Assembly: GCA_020630115.1 (NCBI GenBank)
Contig: JAHDCA010000066.1
Span: 1 to 5,192 of the forward strand
Reading direction: 5' to 3'
Source: Candidatus Dojkabacteria bacterium
GTDB taxonomy: Bacteria; Patescibacteriota; Dojkabacteria; SC72; JAHDCA01
Length of the DNA: 5,192 nt
The notes under the pieces are model-generated. The model worked only from the letters and a program-made list of their open reading frames with translations, did no database searches and was not told the origin of the DNA. The translations under genes and the position numbers were made by a program. Of this stretch, positions 4,975-5,192 are shown piece after piece; the first letter of the stretch is position 1; every line of letters begins with the position of its first letter.

Positions 4975-5192
4975 TTAAGGTTGGTTAAAGAATAGTGTCT
5001 TGTGTTTGGGGAGTAATTGGCTGAAATGTTTGTCAGAAGTTAAAACCTGAGAATTGTCTAGCTTCATACAATAGTTTGCTATGTATATGTCAGTTAATGA
5101 AACTCGGAAATTAGAGCTGGTCAATTGTGTAATTGAAGTATTTAAAACATCTTCCAAGTCCTCGACTAATGTGAAGTAGTTGCTTTCGATTG
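4975..5192 (-). CDS. PIN-domain protein, C-terminal fragment
   Basis: The frame is open from the right edge of the window to TAA (4975-4977), leaving about 71 residues; the start lies beyond position 5192. The fragment has the two C-terminal acidic motifs of PIN-domain ribonucleases: SLTDIYIANYC matches the D-x-x-I-A helix, and QVLTSDKHFSQL matches the T-x-D-x-x-F strand and turn. The aspartates of these motifs normally bind the Mg2+ or Mn2+ that cleaves RNA. Many short PIN proteins are VapC toxins of toxin-antitoxin pairs, but an antitoxin would have to lie outside the window, so that role is only inferred. A TTG at 5155-5157 could be taken for a start, yet the frame runs on upstream with coherent sequence (YFTLVEDL). 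It converges with the HD gene, four bases apart. Confidence 0.75.
   Translation of the reverse strand, partial: IESNYFTLVEDLEDVLNTSITQLTSSNFRVSLTDIYIANYCMKLDNSQVLTSDKHFSQLLPKHKTLFFNQP

Noticed and set aside
4326..4988. Genome-wide reassignment of TAG to an amino acid
   Set aside because: The MFS and FtsB/DivIC-like genes both end naturally at TAG. Reading on would add 43 codons overlapping the next gene in one case and 37 codons through the tRNA in the other, so TAG works as a stop here.
1..5192. UGA read as glycine (Gracilibacteria/Absconditabacteria code)
   Set aside because: TGA ends the ABC ATPase and the 112-residue gene at sensible positions, and no conserved gene contains an in-frame TGA.

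Overview
The window is AT-rich bacterial DNA with short genes, very small gaps and conventional code-11 stops: TGA ends the ABC gene and the 112-residue gene, and no gene has an internal TGA. None of the visible starts has a clear Shine-Dalgarno sequence, and two starts lie directly behind a perfect TATAAT box. Together with the small single-domain genes and an unusual EF-P, this suggests a small-genome lineage such as the Candidate Phyla Radiation (Patescibacteria). That placement is inference; the window holds no taxonomic marker. The UGA-as-glycine lineages (Gracilibacteria, Absconditabacteria) look excluded.

Layout. Positions 1-202 hold the C-terminal end of an ABC transporter ATPase (+). 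Converging on it is a minus-strand pair: a tyrosine recombinase with two altered catalytic positions (493-1386), followed by a two-helix membrane protein of 87 residues (210-473). A 108-base divergent promoter region separates the recombinase from a plus-strand series: an MFS transporter (1495-2700), a FtsB/DivIC-like division protein (2714-3103), initiator tRNA-fMet with its own promoter (3132-3206), a membrane-anchored protein of unknown function (3277-3615), elongation factor P (3766-4326) and an HD-domain phosphohydrolase reading frame (4326-4970). The last two overlap in a TAATG. The right end carries the C-terminal part of a PIN-domain protein on the minus strand (4975 to the edge).

How the genes relate. 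EF-P and initiator tRNA both serve translation. FtsB/DivIC serves division. The ABC and MFS genes serve transport. The recombinase is probably a Xer-like or integrase-like enzyme; no attachment site or mobile-element boundary was seen. Nothing here forms a clear defence or biosynthetic system.

The most notable signals are: (1) the HDDC2/YfbR-like HD gene has two in-frame TAG codons but otherwise keeps its frame and all its motifs; (2) EF-P has arginine, not lysine, at the tip of its domain I loop; (3) the recombinase has Gln and Asn where Lys and His are usual; (4) starts lack Shine-Dalgarno sequences and some are probably leaderless. No gene-free stretch exceeds 300 bases, and no CRISPR array, insertion sequence or convincing hairpin terminator was found.
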